Assembly (NCBI RefSeq): GCF_900086655.1
Contig: NZ_LT575476.1
Span: 676,164 to 740,163 of the forward strand
Source of the DNA: Paenibacillus tuaregi
GTDB lineage: Bacteria; Bacillota; Bacilli; Paenibacillales; Paenibacillaceae
DNA: 64,000 nucleotides
Direction of reading: 5' to 3'
A program made the translations under genes and the position numbers. Positions 52,091 to 60,926 of the stretch are shown piece by piece. The number at the start of each line of letters is the position of its first letter. Positions within the stretch are counted from its first letter, which is position 1. Below the pieces are notes generated by a model that was not told the DNA's origin, ran no database searches, and saw only the letters and a list, made by a program, of their open reading frames with translations.

Positions 52091-53185
52091 TTACTTGGCT
52101 GCCGAAGACTTGTTGTCCGAGGTCTGGCCGCCGGAGGCCGAGCCAGATTTGCTGTCTTTAGTATCTTTAGTGTTTTCAGTATCTTTGGTGCCTTCTCTGG
52201 CATCTTTAGTACCTTTATTATCCTCTTTGGTTCCGTTCAGAACATCTTGGACATATTCCTTCAGTTTTTTCTCACTGCTTACCCCTAGTACAGCTCCCGC
52301 TGAGGTGTTTTTCTCAACAAGCAGACTCATCGGAGGAATCTGTTCGCTGCCGTTCATTTGGCTGTCATAGCCTACGGAGGCAAGCTTCCACATATCATTC
52401 ACGGTCATGTTGGTATCGATATACGGATTGATCTTCTCCAGAATGCCTGGCAGGTTCATGATCGAGGTAGTGGTTTTCATCTTCTCGGCCACAGCCTTCA
52501 GGAAATTGCGCTGGCGTTCTGTCCGTGTGAAATCGGACATGGCATCATGCCGGAAGCGGACGTATTGGAGGGCGGTTTTGCCATCCAGGTGCTGCATCCC
52601 TTTTTTGAGATCAATATCGTACTCGTGTTTGTCAGCCGCACTGACATAGTGCATATCCTTCTCTACATTGAAGTCAACGCCACCCACCGCATCAACCAGG
52701 GCGATAAAGCCTTGGAAGTCGGTGTAGACATAATATTGAATTGGAATTCCGAGCAGATCAGAGGCCGTCTGCATTGCAGACTCCGGGCCGTGCGTAATCG
52801 CGGTGTTGATCCGGTCCTGCTTCTTCTGCCCGGCTATATCGACATAAGTGTCACGCATGATAGAGAACAAGTAGCCTTTCTTCTGCACAGGATCTATGGA
52901 GGCTACAAGCATCGTATCGGACCGGGGGATTTCCCCCTTCTTCAATCCGCGGGCATCCACGCCCATCATGAGTATATTTACACGTTCGGTGCCTTCCCAT
53001 TTCGGAGGGGAGTTCACCTTCGTTTCGGTTGGAGCAATTTGATGGAACGGAGAATTCTCTCCGACCTTGTGGAAGTTGTTAACCTGGTTATAGATGGCAA
53101 TGAAATACCAAGCTGCAATAGAAAGAATGATGATAAATACGGCAGCGGCAGACCAGATAATCGTCCTCTTTGTTTTTTTCGTCAT
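52091..53185 (-). CDS. LytR-CpsA-Psr (LCP) family wall-polymer transferase
   Basis: From ATG 53185 (or GTG 53188), behind GAAGGGAC, the product is 364 residues with one membrane helix (about 9-31) and an external LCP domain. GVDARG holds D77 and R79, and RSDTML holds R88 and D90; these bind the pyrophosphate and magnesium of the lipid-linked substrate. YVRFRHDAMSDFTRTERQRNF is the second signature. LCP enzymes attach teichoic-type or other anionic polymers to peptidoglycan. The last 50 residues are a Lys/Thr/Asp-rich low-complexity tail built of EGTKDTE-like units. Confidence 0.92.
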   Translation of the reverse strand: MTKKTKRTIIWSAAAVFIIILSIAAWYFIAIYNQVNNFHKVGENSPFHQIAPTETKVNSPPKWEGTERVNILMMGVDARGLKKGEIPRSDTMLVASIDPVQKKGYLFSIMRDTYVDIAGQKKQDRINTAITHGPESAMQTASDLLGIPIQYYVYTDFQGFIALVDAVGGVDFNVEKDMHYVSAADKHEYDIDLKKGMQHLDGKTALQYVRFRHDAMSDFTRTERQRNFLKAVAEKMKTTTSIMNLPGILEKINPYIDTNMTVNDMWKLASVGYDSQMNGSEQIPPMSLLVEKNTSAGAVLGVSSEKKLKEYVQDVLNGTKEDNKGTKDAREGTKDTENTKDTKDSKSGSASGGQTSDNKSSAAK

Positions 53186-53311
53186 CACGTTCGTCCCTTC
53201 AATAACCATGGTTGCTCTTTAGCCTAATTGGTATATACATTATAATTTCTTTTATATGTACAATCAATTTTCCTGTTTATTGTTACAGGTTAAAAAAGAA
53301 AGGGGCTTCTT

Positions 53312-53791
53312 ATGATAGATCAACAGGTACAGCTGGGACAGCCAGTTCCTGACTTTACGCTTCCATCTGTGGGTGGAGAAGGGGATACCGTAACTTTAAG
53401 CCAGTTTCGGGGAAGCAAGGTGGTTATCTATTTTTATCCCAAGGATATGACTCCTGCTTGCACACAGCAGGCTTGTGATTTTCGCGACAGCGCCTCTTAT
53501 TTTGCATCCAAGGGGGCTGTTATTATCGGCGTAAGCGGGGATGAGCTGAAATCCCATGTGAAATTTGCGGGCAAGCATGAGCTTCCTTTCCCGCTTCTGG
53601 CGGATACAGAACATATAGTCAGCCGGATGTTCGGAGTATGGCAGCTTAAGAAAATGTACGGCCGTGAGTTTGAGGGAATTGTGCGTTCGACTTTTCTGAT
53701 TAATGAAGAGGGCATTTTGGTCAAGGAATGGCGCAAAGTCAGAGTGCGCGGCCATGTGGATGAAGTGCTTCAGGAGGTTAGCGGCAGCTAG
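53312..53791 (+). CDS. bcp: Thioredoxin-dependent thiol peroxidase (Bcp/PrxQ type)
   Basis: The 159-residue peroxiredoxin has peroxidatic C50 in DMTPACTQQACDF and resolving C55 four residues on, the atypical 2-Cys pattern of Bcp. It reduces hydroperoxides with thioredoxin in the cytosol. GAAAGGGG precedes the ATG. It is divergent from the LCP gene. No terminator is obvious before the repeat element that starts at 53863. Confidence 0.93.
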   Translation: MIDQQVQLGQPVPDFTLPSVGGEGDTVTLSQFRGSKVVIYFYPKDMTPACTQQACDFRDSASYFASKGAVIIGVSGDELKSHVKFAGKHELPFPLLADTEHIVSRMFGVWQLKKMYGREFEGIVRSTFLINEEGILVKEWRKVRVRGHVDEVLQEVSGS

Positions 53792-53862
53792 CAGGGGGAG
53801 AGAGTTCTTCATCCTCAAGTACAGTGCGTGTGAGAAGCCTAAGGCTTACCAAGATTCAATCT

Positions 53863-54060
53863 ATATAAAGCGAACTTTAAAAATTAACTGATCTCAGCGG
53901 AGAGGCCGAGTGATTCTGAAGAAGCAGAGCGTCCGCCTTTGTCTCCGAAATGCCCCTACTTGGATATTTAGTTCAAGCATTTCGGAGACAACAGCGGTTG
54001 TAAGGACACTCGGCATCGCAGCGCCCCATAAGGGTAACCTTAATAAGTTCATTTTATATA
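53863..54060. repeat. ~200-bp hairpin repeat element, copy B
   Basis: Second copy of the 13016-13215 element, same orientation. The 12-bp stem TCTCCGAAATGC (53942-53953)/GCATTTCGGAGA (53977-53988) is identical. The outer GAACTT/AAGTTC ends and the ACTCGGCATCGCAGCG segment are kept, while most differences fall outside the stem. Confidence 0.75.
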
Positions 54061-54063
54061 GCT

Positions 54064-54119
54064 ATAAAAAAATAGAGGCCATCTCATGTCATGATATGAC
54101 CGTGGGAATGGCCTTATTT
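54064..54119 (-). terminator. Terminator of the DedA gene
   Basis: On the reverse strand AGGCCAT...ATGGCCT with an inner GTCAT/ATGAC stem is followed by a CTATTTTTTT run. Confidence 0.75.
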
Positions 54120-54145
54120 TGTGCTTCACCCTGGTAACCAGAATG

Positions 54146-54808
54146 TTATTCAATCTCAGAGGTCTCTGATTTGTTCTTGGATTTGCTGAAACGCCGGATC
54201 ATGAACTCTTTAATGGATCTGCGGTACCGGAATAGGGCGACAGCCAGGATGATAATCACAAGGGCGATCCCGGCTGCAGCGGAATACGTGGCTGCGAGGT
54301 GGAACATTTTGCTCCACTGGGGACCGAATATCCTGCCGATGCCGATGAACAAGGCAGTCCAGAATAGGGCTCCGGAATAAGCGTATATGGCGAACTTGCG
54401 GAAAGGCAGTGAAATAATTCCAGAGAAATAACCGGTAATGTGACGGACACCCGGGATAAAGTAGCCGATGAAGATCAAGGTGTAGCCATACTTCTCGAAC
54501 CAGTACCGTGCTGTATCCAGCTTTTTCGGAGGCAGGAGGAACCACTTCCCATACCTTTTAATAAAAGGAAATCCCGCTTTTCGTCCAATCCAATAAGTAA
54601 TTGTGATTCCAATCGTGGTTCCCAAGAACGCAATTACAATGAGCAAAGGCCAAGCCAGCAGACCTTTATAGGACAAGTATCCGGCATAGGCCATCGTGGT
54701 CTCGCCCGGGAAAGGCAGTGCGATAAATTCAAGAACTAGCCCGATAAAGAGAACCCAATATCCATGGGATTCAAATAAAGTTTCGAGGTACTTCAGGAAG
54801 TCCATCAT
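54146..54808 (-). CDS. DedA family membrane protein
   Basis: The 220-residue protein has about five hydrophobic segments and the VTT/DedA core: EFIALPFPGETTMAYAGYL near the N-terminus and GYFIPGVRHITGYFSGI in the middle with the conserved Gly/Arg pair. The C-terminus is very basic (RYRRSIKEFMIRRFSKSKNKSE). DedA proteins are membrane transporters or scramblase-like proteins linked to lipid carrier recycling and membrane potential. It is monocistronic and divergent from the deacetylase gene. Confidence 0.9.
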   Translation of the reverse strand: MMDFLKYLETLFESHGYWVLFIGLVLEFIALPFPGETTMAYAGYLSYKGLLAWPLLIVIAFLGTTIGITITYWIGRKAGFPFIKRYGKWFLLPPKKLDTARYWFEKYGYTLIFIGYFIPGVRHITGYFSGIISLPFRKFAIYAYSGALFWTALFIGIGRIFGPQWSKMFHLAATYSAAAGIALVIIILAVALFRYRRSIKEFMIRRFSKSKNKSETSEIE

Positions 54809-54966
54809 TTTCTTCTCCAGCTCCTAACCTTATCTATTAAGAGGATAGATAAGTCCTGTTTCTATTTTATTATTTCATATTTAGATAGAAGTCTATTTCC
54901 GAGGAAGCCTCCATATAATCTATCAAAAGCAGTTATCATTCATAGAACTGATGGAGGTTATCTACA

Positions 54967-56262
54967 ATGTCCAGAACCTTTCTGCACGTTATTAAGCGGA
55001 CTTTTGTGCCATTTCTACTAGTGATCCTTCTTATCGGAGCGTTTCATCCATCATTAAACCTTTCTTGGAATTCTACGGCTTCGGCACAAGAAGAGTTTCA
55101 ACCAATTTTGCCAGGAAGTCGTCTTGCCGATCTTAAGCCGCTGTCCTCCTCTGGTTCAGCCCTATCAACGACACCTGTATCCTCCAGTTCCGGGGTCAAG
55201 AAGAAGGTTGTGTATTTGACCTTTGATGATGGGCCAACCAAACTGACGGACCAAGTGCTGGCGATCTTGTCTAAGAATAAGGCCAAAGCCACCTTTTTTG
55301 TGCTTGGTGAGCAGGCAGAGAGGTATCCTGAAGTAATCAGACGCATATCAGAAGGTGGACATGCTCTTGGAAATCATACTTATGATCACGTGTACAAAAA
55401 GCTCTACCACAATTTTAGCGAATTCTGGAGACAAATAAAACAAACGGAGGAAATCCTGCGGAATATCACGGGTTCAAGGACCCCATTGGTCCGGGCGCCG
55501 GGTGGAACGTATGGTCATTTTGACAGCAGTTATTTCAGTCTCCTTAAGAGGGGGGGATATGCGGTTTTTGACTGGGATGTGGATACCCGGGATTCCTCAC
55601 GCAAAGGGGTGCCTTCGTCTGAGATGATCCGCAACGTTAAATTGGCGGAGCTGAAGGATCAGATCGTGGTGCTGATGCATGACGGGGCTGGACATGAGCA
55701 GACGATAAAGGCGCTGCCACGCATCATTGAATATTACAAGTCGCACGGATACGAATTTCAATCTCTAAGCTCCAAGGTTAAGCCTGTTCAGTTCTCTATT
55801 AAGGCTAACGGAGTATGGGGTTCTAGAATAAAGCCAACAAAGAAATGGGTTGAGGACCATGTAGTCCCGAACGCAGCATTATTTCAGGAGGGGCGGCAGC
55901 TTGTTCTGAGCACAGGGGGCGTAGAGACTGAAATGGGGTACGGGGAATACGAGTTGTCTGAAGGAAGGTATAAGGTGCCTCTTCGAGCAGCAATGGAACG
56001 TCTCGGGGCTTCAGTCCAATGGAGCAGTGTTAACCGGGCGGCGGTAATTACCTGGGGGAAAAAGACATTGACCATTAAGGTGGACTCAAACACTGCTGAG
56101 CAGATGACGATTGGAAAGCAGGGATCAGCTGGGGTCCCGTTTGCCCTGGAAACGAGGGGCGATACCGTATGGGTTCCTCTCCGCAGCCTGCTCGGCCTGC
56201 TTGGGCACCCTATCGTTTCAGTGACCAAAGACCGTGATTATTACAGGGTCAAAGCCTTGTAA
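54967..56262 (+). CDS. Secreted polysaccharide deacetylase with C-terminal stalk domain
   Basis: The 431-residue protein has an N-terminal membrane/signal segment (about 10-40) and a NodB domain at about 78-265. D87-D88 is in TFDDGP, the metal ligands H137 and H141 are in GNHTYDH, RAPGG follows, and the general acid region is VLMHDGAGH. The C-terminal 130 residues are a PF07833 stalk domain (KVPLRAAMERLGASVQW, VWVPLRSLLGLLGHP). It should remove acetyl groups from peptidoglycan or chitin-like polymers at the surface. GGAGG precedes the ATG. The MoxR gene follows within about 95 bases. Confidence 0.9.
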   Translation: MSRTFLHVIKRTFVPFLLVILLIGAFHPSLNLSWNSTASAQEEFQPILPGSRLADLKPLSSSGSALSTTPVSSSSGVKKKVVYLTFDDGPTKLTDQVLAILSKNKAKATFFVLGEQAERYPEVIRRISEGGHALGNHTYDHVYKKLYHNFSEFWRQIKQTEEILRNITGSRTPLVRAPGGTYGHFDSSYFSLLKRGGYAVFDWDVDTRDSSRKGVPSSEMIRNVKLAELKDQIVVLMHDGAGHEQTIKALPRIIEYYKSHGYEFQSLSSKVKPVQFSIKANGVWGSRIKPTKKWVEDHVVPNAALFQEGRQLVLSTGGVETEMGYGEYELSEGRYKVPLRAAMERLGASVQWSSVNRAAVITWGKKTLTIKVDSNTAEQMTIGKQGSAGVPFALETRGDTVWVPLRSLLGLLGHPIVSVTKDRDYYRVKAL

Positions 56263-56356
56263 ATGAAGCTGCCAACATCTCTTTGACGTCTATTTCGGGA
56301 ACAATATGGTGACACTAGTTACTAGATTTTTTACCGGAGTAGAGGAGGTATTGGAC

Positions 56357-57346
56357 TTGTTGAATTCTACCGGCTTGTCTCACGAACAGGCTTCCAGCCT
56401 GCTGGAACGCCTGGTTAATCAGGTCGACCGGGTTGTACTTGGTAAACGGCGTGAGATCGAGCTTATCTTAATCGCAATGCTTCAAGGGGGACATGTTCTG
56501 CTTGAAGATATTCCTGGTGTGGGCAAAACAACCCTGGTACGGGCCATCGCTGCAAGTATGGGAGGTTCGCTTGGACGTATTCAATTCACCTCTGACTTAA
56601 TGCCCTCAGATGTTACAGGTGTGTCGGTGTACCGTCCACATAAGGGGGAATTTGAGTTCAGAGCGGGTCCTATTCTATCGAATATCGTGCTTGCCGATGA
56701 GATTAACCGGGCGGCCCCCCGGACCCAGTCTGCACTGCTCGAAGCTATGGAAGAGCGCCGGGTAACCGTTGACGGGGTGACCTATCCGCTCCCGAAGCCT
56801 TTTCTTCTGCTGGCTACCCAGAATCCGCTCCAGTTCGAAGGAACATACCGTCTGCCAGAGGCACAGATGGACCGGTTTCTTATGCGCATAACGCTGGGAT
56901 ATCCGGGTTCTGAATATGAGATGGACATGCTCGGCCGGCACCAGAGCGGTTCACTGGTAGAAGCCCTGAAGCCTGTCCTCCTCGCTGAGGAAATGGCGGG
57001 AATGCAGCGTCAGGTAAGGGGAGTTATGGTGGAGGAATCCATTAAGCGTTATCTTGTTACCATTGCGGAGGCATCCCGCCGGCATAAGCGGATATCGCTT
57101 GGAATCAGCCCGAGAGGAACGCTGGCCTGGATGGGAGCCGCTCAGGCTTATGCATATTTTCATGGAAGAATGTTTGTGATCCCTGATGATGTGAAGTCTG
57201 TAGCGGCTGCCGTTCTTTCACATAGGGTGACGTTAACTCCAGAGAGCAAGTTGTCTGGGACAACCGGTGAGGAATTGATTCGGGAGATTCTCGCGCACAC
57301 TCCTGTGCCGGTATCCCGAGGCTCAGTGAGGAGGGCTTCGTCATGA
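56357..57346 (+). CDS. MoxR-type AAA+ ATPase
   Basis: The start chosen is TTG 56357, nine bases behind AGAGGAGG, giving 329 residues; ATG 56306 is in frame but has no ribosome site. Walker A is EDIPGVGKTT, Walker B ADEINRA, and a sensor region EAMEERRVTVDG and LLATQNPLQFEGTY follow, all typical of MoxR. Such ATPases act as chaperones that assemble or activate partner proteins, usually those encoded by the DUF58 and transglutaminase genes that follow, as here. It overlaps the next gene by four bases. Confidence 0.9.
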   Translation: MLNSTGLSHEQASSLLERLVNQVDRVVLGKRREIELILIAMLQGGHVLLEDIPGVGKTTLVRAIAASMGGSLGRIQFTSDLMPSDVTGVSVYRPHKGEFEFRAGPILSNIVLADEINRAAPRTQSALLEAMEERRVTVDGVTYPLPKPFLLLATQNPLQFEGTYRLPEAQMDRFLMRITLGYPGSEYEMDMLGRHQSGSLVEALKPVLLAEEMAGMQRQVRGVMVEESIKRYLVTIAEASRRHKRISLGISPRGTLAWMGAAQAYAYFHGRMFVIPDDVKSVAAAVLSHRVTLTPESKLSGTTGEELIREILAHTPVPVSRGSVRRASS

Positions 57347-58569
57347 GGATCTCGCTTTATCCGTGGCTGTGGACTGGCGCTGCAGCTATGTTGCTTATGA
57401 CAGCCTATGCCTCGTATGGAGGGGCTTCCATGTTGTTTCTGCTTGTTGTAACCGGTCTGATCATGCTTCAGGGAGCCGTAGTACAGGCTGGAAGGCCGCG
57501 TATGACCCAAGTTCGCAGACATTGGCTCCCTGCCCGGCCTTCAACTGGCGACACAGGATATGTAAGCTACGATATTCGATTTGTGGGGGGAGTCCCTCCA
57601 CTTTGGATCGAGATTTCCGATCCGCTGATCGACCAGGCCGGGAAGATGGAAGGGCTTCGGATGTTCACCGGCTTCCGCCGCCATGTCATACTGCCAGCAG
57701 CAGTAAGCTCTCTTCAGAGGGGAGTATACTCAGGAGGACGGGTTCAGATCACCTGTGGGGATGTGTTCGGTTGGTTTAAGCGCTCTCTCTTCGTGGAGGC
57801 TGACGGTTTATTAACCGTGATTCCCCAGACCGCCGTTCTCCCTGCGAAACCAGGGGTTCTGGAACAAGGAGACGGAACCACGTCATTGTATGGGCCGGAG
57901 GGCAGGGAGAGAGGGACTCTAATCAGGGACTACCAGCAGGGGGATTCATGGAGAAGCATTCACTGGAAATCCTCTGCCCGGAAGTCCTCATTGCTGGCCC
58001 GCCAATCCGAAGACAGCGGACCTGTGATGCAGGTGTTTCTGCTTGTTACAGACCCGGCCTGCTACTCACCGGGTGCTGTAGAGTTCGAGACTGCCGTCTC
58101 CTACACCGCTTCATTGCTGCGGCGGGAGGCAGAAGGCGGGAGAGGGGCCAGGCTTGTCCTTGGAGGTCCTGACGGACGGATGACCTACCCCTGTGAGCCT
58201 GACCAAGATAAGGGTATGGAGTGGCTTGCCGCAGCTAAGCTCGTTTCCTGGACACCAGGGCATCATCTATTGATCGAAACGGTTCAGGAGAACATCCATG
58301 CGGAGATTACATGCCTCGTTGGACAATTAACCCGTGAGCTTGCCGCGGCGGCTGCATCTGCAGCTATAAGGGGGATCAAGCTGGAGATTGTGATCACGGG
58401 GGACGAGCAAGAGGGAGAGCTTCCGGCTGATCCAGCCGACCAGTCCAGGGAACTGATAGAGCAGCTTCGTCATACAGGAGTAGAGGTAAGGCGTTTAAAT
58501 TCCTCCACGCTTAAGAACATCGTGGCTGGCGGGAACGGCAGAGGCGGGTGGGAATATGCCGAGGCTTAA
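57343..58569 (+). CDS. DUF58 domain protein
   Basis: The 408-residue protein has two N-terminal membrane helices (about 5-45) and a DUF58 domain with the signature YGPEGRERGTLIRDYQQGDSWRSIHWKSSARK (about 185-215). DUF58 proteins have a von Willebrand-A-like fold and are the usual partner of MoxR ATPases; the molecular role is unknown. It overlaps the MoxR stop (ATGA) and the transglutaminase start. Confidence 0.9.
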   Translation: MRISLYPWLWTGAAAMLLMTAYASYGGASMLFLLVVTGLIMLQGAVVQAGRPRMTQVRRHWLPARPSTGDTGYVSYDIRFVGGVPPLWIEISDPLIDQAGKMEGLRMFTGFRRHVILPAAVSSLQRGVYSGGRVQITCGDVFGWFKRSLFVEADGLLTVIPQTAVLPAKPGVLEQGDGTTSLYGPEGRERGTLIRDYQQGDSWRSIHWKSSARKSSLLARQSEDSGPVMQVFLLVTDPACYSPGAVEFETAVSYTASLLRREAEGGRGARLVLGGPDGRMTYPCEPDQDKGMEWLAAAKLVSWTPGHHLLIETVQENIHAEITCLVGQLTRELAAAAASAAIRGIKLEIVITGDEQEGELPADPADQSRELIEQLRHTGVEVRRLNSSTLKNIVAGGNGRGGWEYAEA

Positions 58570-60871
58570 GAAATCCTTTCGCCAAACCATCCTTAGCTTC
58601 AAAGAGGCGGGGGAACACGCGCTATTGTCCCTGTTTATTTTTGGACTGTTCCGGGAGTGGCTGGAGCCGATTGCCAAGCTGCTTGGGCCGGAAGCGGGCA
58701 GGTCCTTGAATCTCTTTTATATCCTTACCGTGGTCCTTCTAATACTGGGGTGTTTTAAGCTGCCTGGACTTGTTCAATTCCTTCTGCCACCAGTGCTGTG
58801 TGTGACCAGCATGGTTTATTTATACGGCGGCAGCCGCGGCATAGGGTGGCTTGAGGTGTTTCTTCAAATGATAGCCCAGGATATATCCGGTGTGGCGGAC
58901 ACGGGCAGACTGAACGGGCTTAGTCCAGAAGTTAGAATGTTTGTGCTGCTGCTGGGCTGGGCACTTCTTGTCGTGTCAGTTCAGCTGCTTGCTGTTAGCC
59001 GCCAGAGCATTATGCTGTTCTTTATGGCTACTTTGCTCTACCTGCTCAGCCTGGAGCTTGGTCTGGGCCTGAGCATTTATTCGGGGCTGGTTAGAGCTGT
59101 GCTGATTGGGCTGCTGCTGCAGGCTTTATTGTTCGTCTTGCGGCTTCAGGAAGAGGATGAGATTCCTGTGAATCCACATCCGGCAGTTATTGGTGAAACC
59201 GATACCGTTACCGGAAACAAGAGTAGACTTCAGGCGTTCCCGTCTGTCCGGGTTTTTGCGGTAGTCATATCGATTGTACTGGGGAGTATTCTCGGGCTTG
59301 CCAGTCTGGTTCATGCTCTCCCTGTTCAGTCGGCCAGGGCTTTCTCGTTCCAGCAGGTTATGGCCAGTCTGGAGGCGTGGACCAAATCGGCCGTGCCGGC
59401 GAACGCTAGAGTGATTTATAACCTGTCGGGATACGGCAGTGATGACGGGGAACTCGGCGGGCCCCTGACGCTCAGAAATGAGGAACTGTTCACCGCCATC
59501 TCCCCATTTCCGACCTACTTTCGTGGAGAGAGCAAGAGCGAATACACCGGTAGGGGATGGGAAGAGCCCGACCCGCAGATGGAGAGGCTGAACGTTAACG
59601 GGCAGGTTCCGGTCCGTGATGGCAGCCGCCCAAGGGGAAGGGAGTTCGAACAGACCATAGTGTTCAAGGAACCCCAGAGCGGTAAAGTCCCTTTGGCTGG
59701 CGGCGGGATTCCCACAGCGGTAAAAGAAGTAGTAGTCGGCAATTTCAAGCTCCCGCTTCATGATCTTCAGGCGTTCCCTTCTTCCGGTTTGGTCCTCTAT
59801 GATGAGCCTGGTCAGTCCCTTTCGAGATATTCGCTCAAGGTTAGAGATCAGTACGCTGCCCCGGAGCTCCTTAGAGCATCCGGTGGGGATGATCCCGCTG
59901 ATGTTGAAGGCAAATACCTTGGGCTGCCTGCTTCCCTGCCTACTGAGGTGAGAACGCTTGGGGCTAATCTGACTAAAGGATCAACAAACCGTTATGATTC
60001 AGTTAAAAAGGTGGAAACATACTTAAAGGACAATTATAGATATGACTTGCAGACAAGCGCTCCTCCTGTTGGAAGCGATTTTGCCGCGGACTTTCTGTTT
60101 GTACAGAAAAAAGGTTACTGTGACCATTTCTCAACGGCGATGACGGTCATATTAAGAACCCAGGGCATACCCGCCAGATGGGTAAAAGGGTACGCTTCAG
60201 GCCAACCTGAATCCGGCAACACCCACGCGTACGCGGTGTCTTACGCCGATGCCCATTCGTGGGTCGAGGTGTATTTTCCCGAGGTAGGCTGGGTTCCCTT
60301 CGATCCGACTCCTGGGTTTGAAGCACCTCAGGGGGCAGCTGCTCTAGAGAATGCAGGCGGTGGACGCTCGCCCCATCACTTCTTTGCCCAATGGATGCAG
60401 GCTGCCGGCCAAGGACTAAAGTCAGCCAGCGCTTTCTTTTCTGGAATCGCCTTGTGGATGCTCAAGTACCTTTTGGAGCTGATTGTAGGCGGTCTGGTCT
60501 GTAGTCTGTTCTTCATGCTCTGGAAATACCGGCCTTATCTCACAGCGTACTGGGCAGCAGCGTTGCTGCCTTATTGGAGAAGAGGGCAATTTCCTGGCCG
60601 CGTTGAACTGCTGCGCACTTCCGACTATACGTGGAACTGCCTTTACGCAAGGTATGGCCGTAAGCCGCCAGGACTTACCGGAAGAGAATATGTCCAGAAT
60701 CTAAGTGGGCTTTGCCTAGAAGAGAGGACACGGCTTGACCAGTTTGTAAACGTATGGGAAGCCTTAAAATATGGAGGGAAGGATCTGGATCGCTCCGCGA
60801 CCCTGGCATTTCTACGGCAGTGCCGCAAGATGGCCGCAGTATGGGCAAAATCGGAACCCGATCTTCCTTGA
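58556..60871 (+). CDS. Membrane transglutaminase-like protein (TgpA type)
   Basis: The 771-residue protein has about six N-terminal membrane helices, an external region with a transglutaminase-like catalytic core and a further helix at about 640-665 before a DUF4129-like cytosolic tail. The triad is C522 (KKGYCDHF), H567 (DAHSWVEV) and D583 (FDPTPG). Members may cross-link or cleave surface proteins. It starts 14 bases inside the DUF58 gene and ends exactly on the -35 box of guaA. Confidence 0.9.
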   Translation: MPRLKKSFRQTILSFKEAGEHALLSLFIFGLFREWLEPIAKLLGPEAGRSLNLFYILTVVLLILGCFKLPGLVQFLLPPVLCVTSMVYLYGGSRGIGWLEVFLQMIAQDISGVADTGRLNGLSPEVRMFVLLLGWALLVVSVQLLAVSRQSIMLFFMATLLYLLSLELGLGLSIYSGLVRAVLIGLLLQALLFVLRLQEEDEIPVNPHPAVIGETDTVTGNKSRLQAFPSVRVFAVVISIVLGSILGLASLVHALPVQSARAFSFQQVMASLEAWTKSAVPANARVIYNLSGYGSDDGELGGPLTLRNEELFTAISPFPTYFRGESKSEYTGRGWEEPDPQMERLNVNGQVPVRDGSRPRGREFEQTIVFKEPQSGKVPLAGGGIPTAVKEVVVGNFKLPLHDLQAFPSSGLVLYDEPGQSLSRYSLKVRDQYAAPELLRASGGDDPADVEGKYLGLPASLPTEVRTLGANLTKGSTNRYDSVKKVETYLKDNYRYDLQTSAPPVGSDFAADFLFVQKKGYCDHFSTAMTVILRTQGIPARWVKGYASGQPESGNTHAYAVSYADAHSWVEVYFPEVGWVPFDPTPGFEAPQGAAALENAGGGRSPHHFFAQWMQAAGQGLKSASAFFSGIALWMLKYLLELIVGGLVCSLFFMLWKYRPYLTAYWAAALLPYWRRGQFPGRVELLRTSDYTWNCLYARYGRKPPGLTGREYVQNLSGLCLEERTRLDQFVNVWEALKYGGKDLDRSATLAFLRQCRKMAAVWAKSEPDLP

Positions 60872-60897
60872 CGAGCCGTTTTGTCGTTTCGTATAAT
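60868..60897 (+). promoter_or_regulatory. Sigma-A-like promoter of guaA
   Basis: TTGACG (60868-60873) and TATAAT (60892-60897) with an 18-base spacer. The -35 box contains the TGA stop of the transglutaminase gene. Confidence 0.7.
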
Positions 60898-60926
60898 AAG
60901 ACCCATGAATTGAGGGAGGCTCGGAA

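Noticed and set aside
52358..53227. 289-residue + strand frame
   Set aside because: Antisense to the LCP-family gene, whose membrane anchor and catalytic residues are clear.
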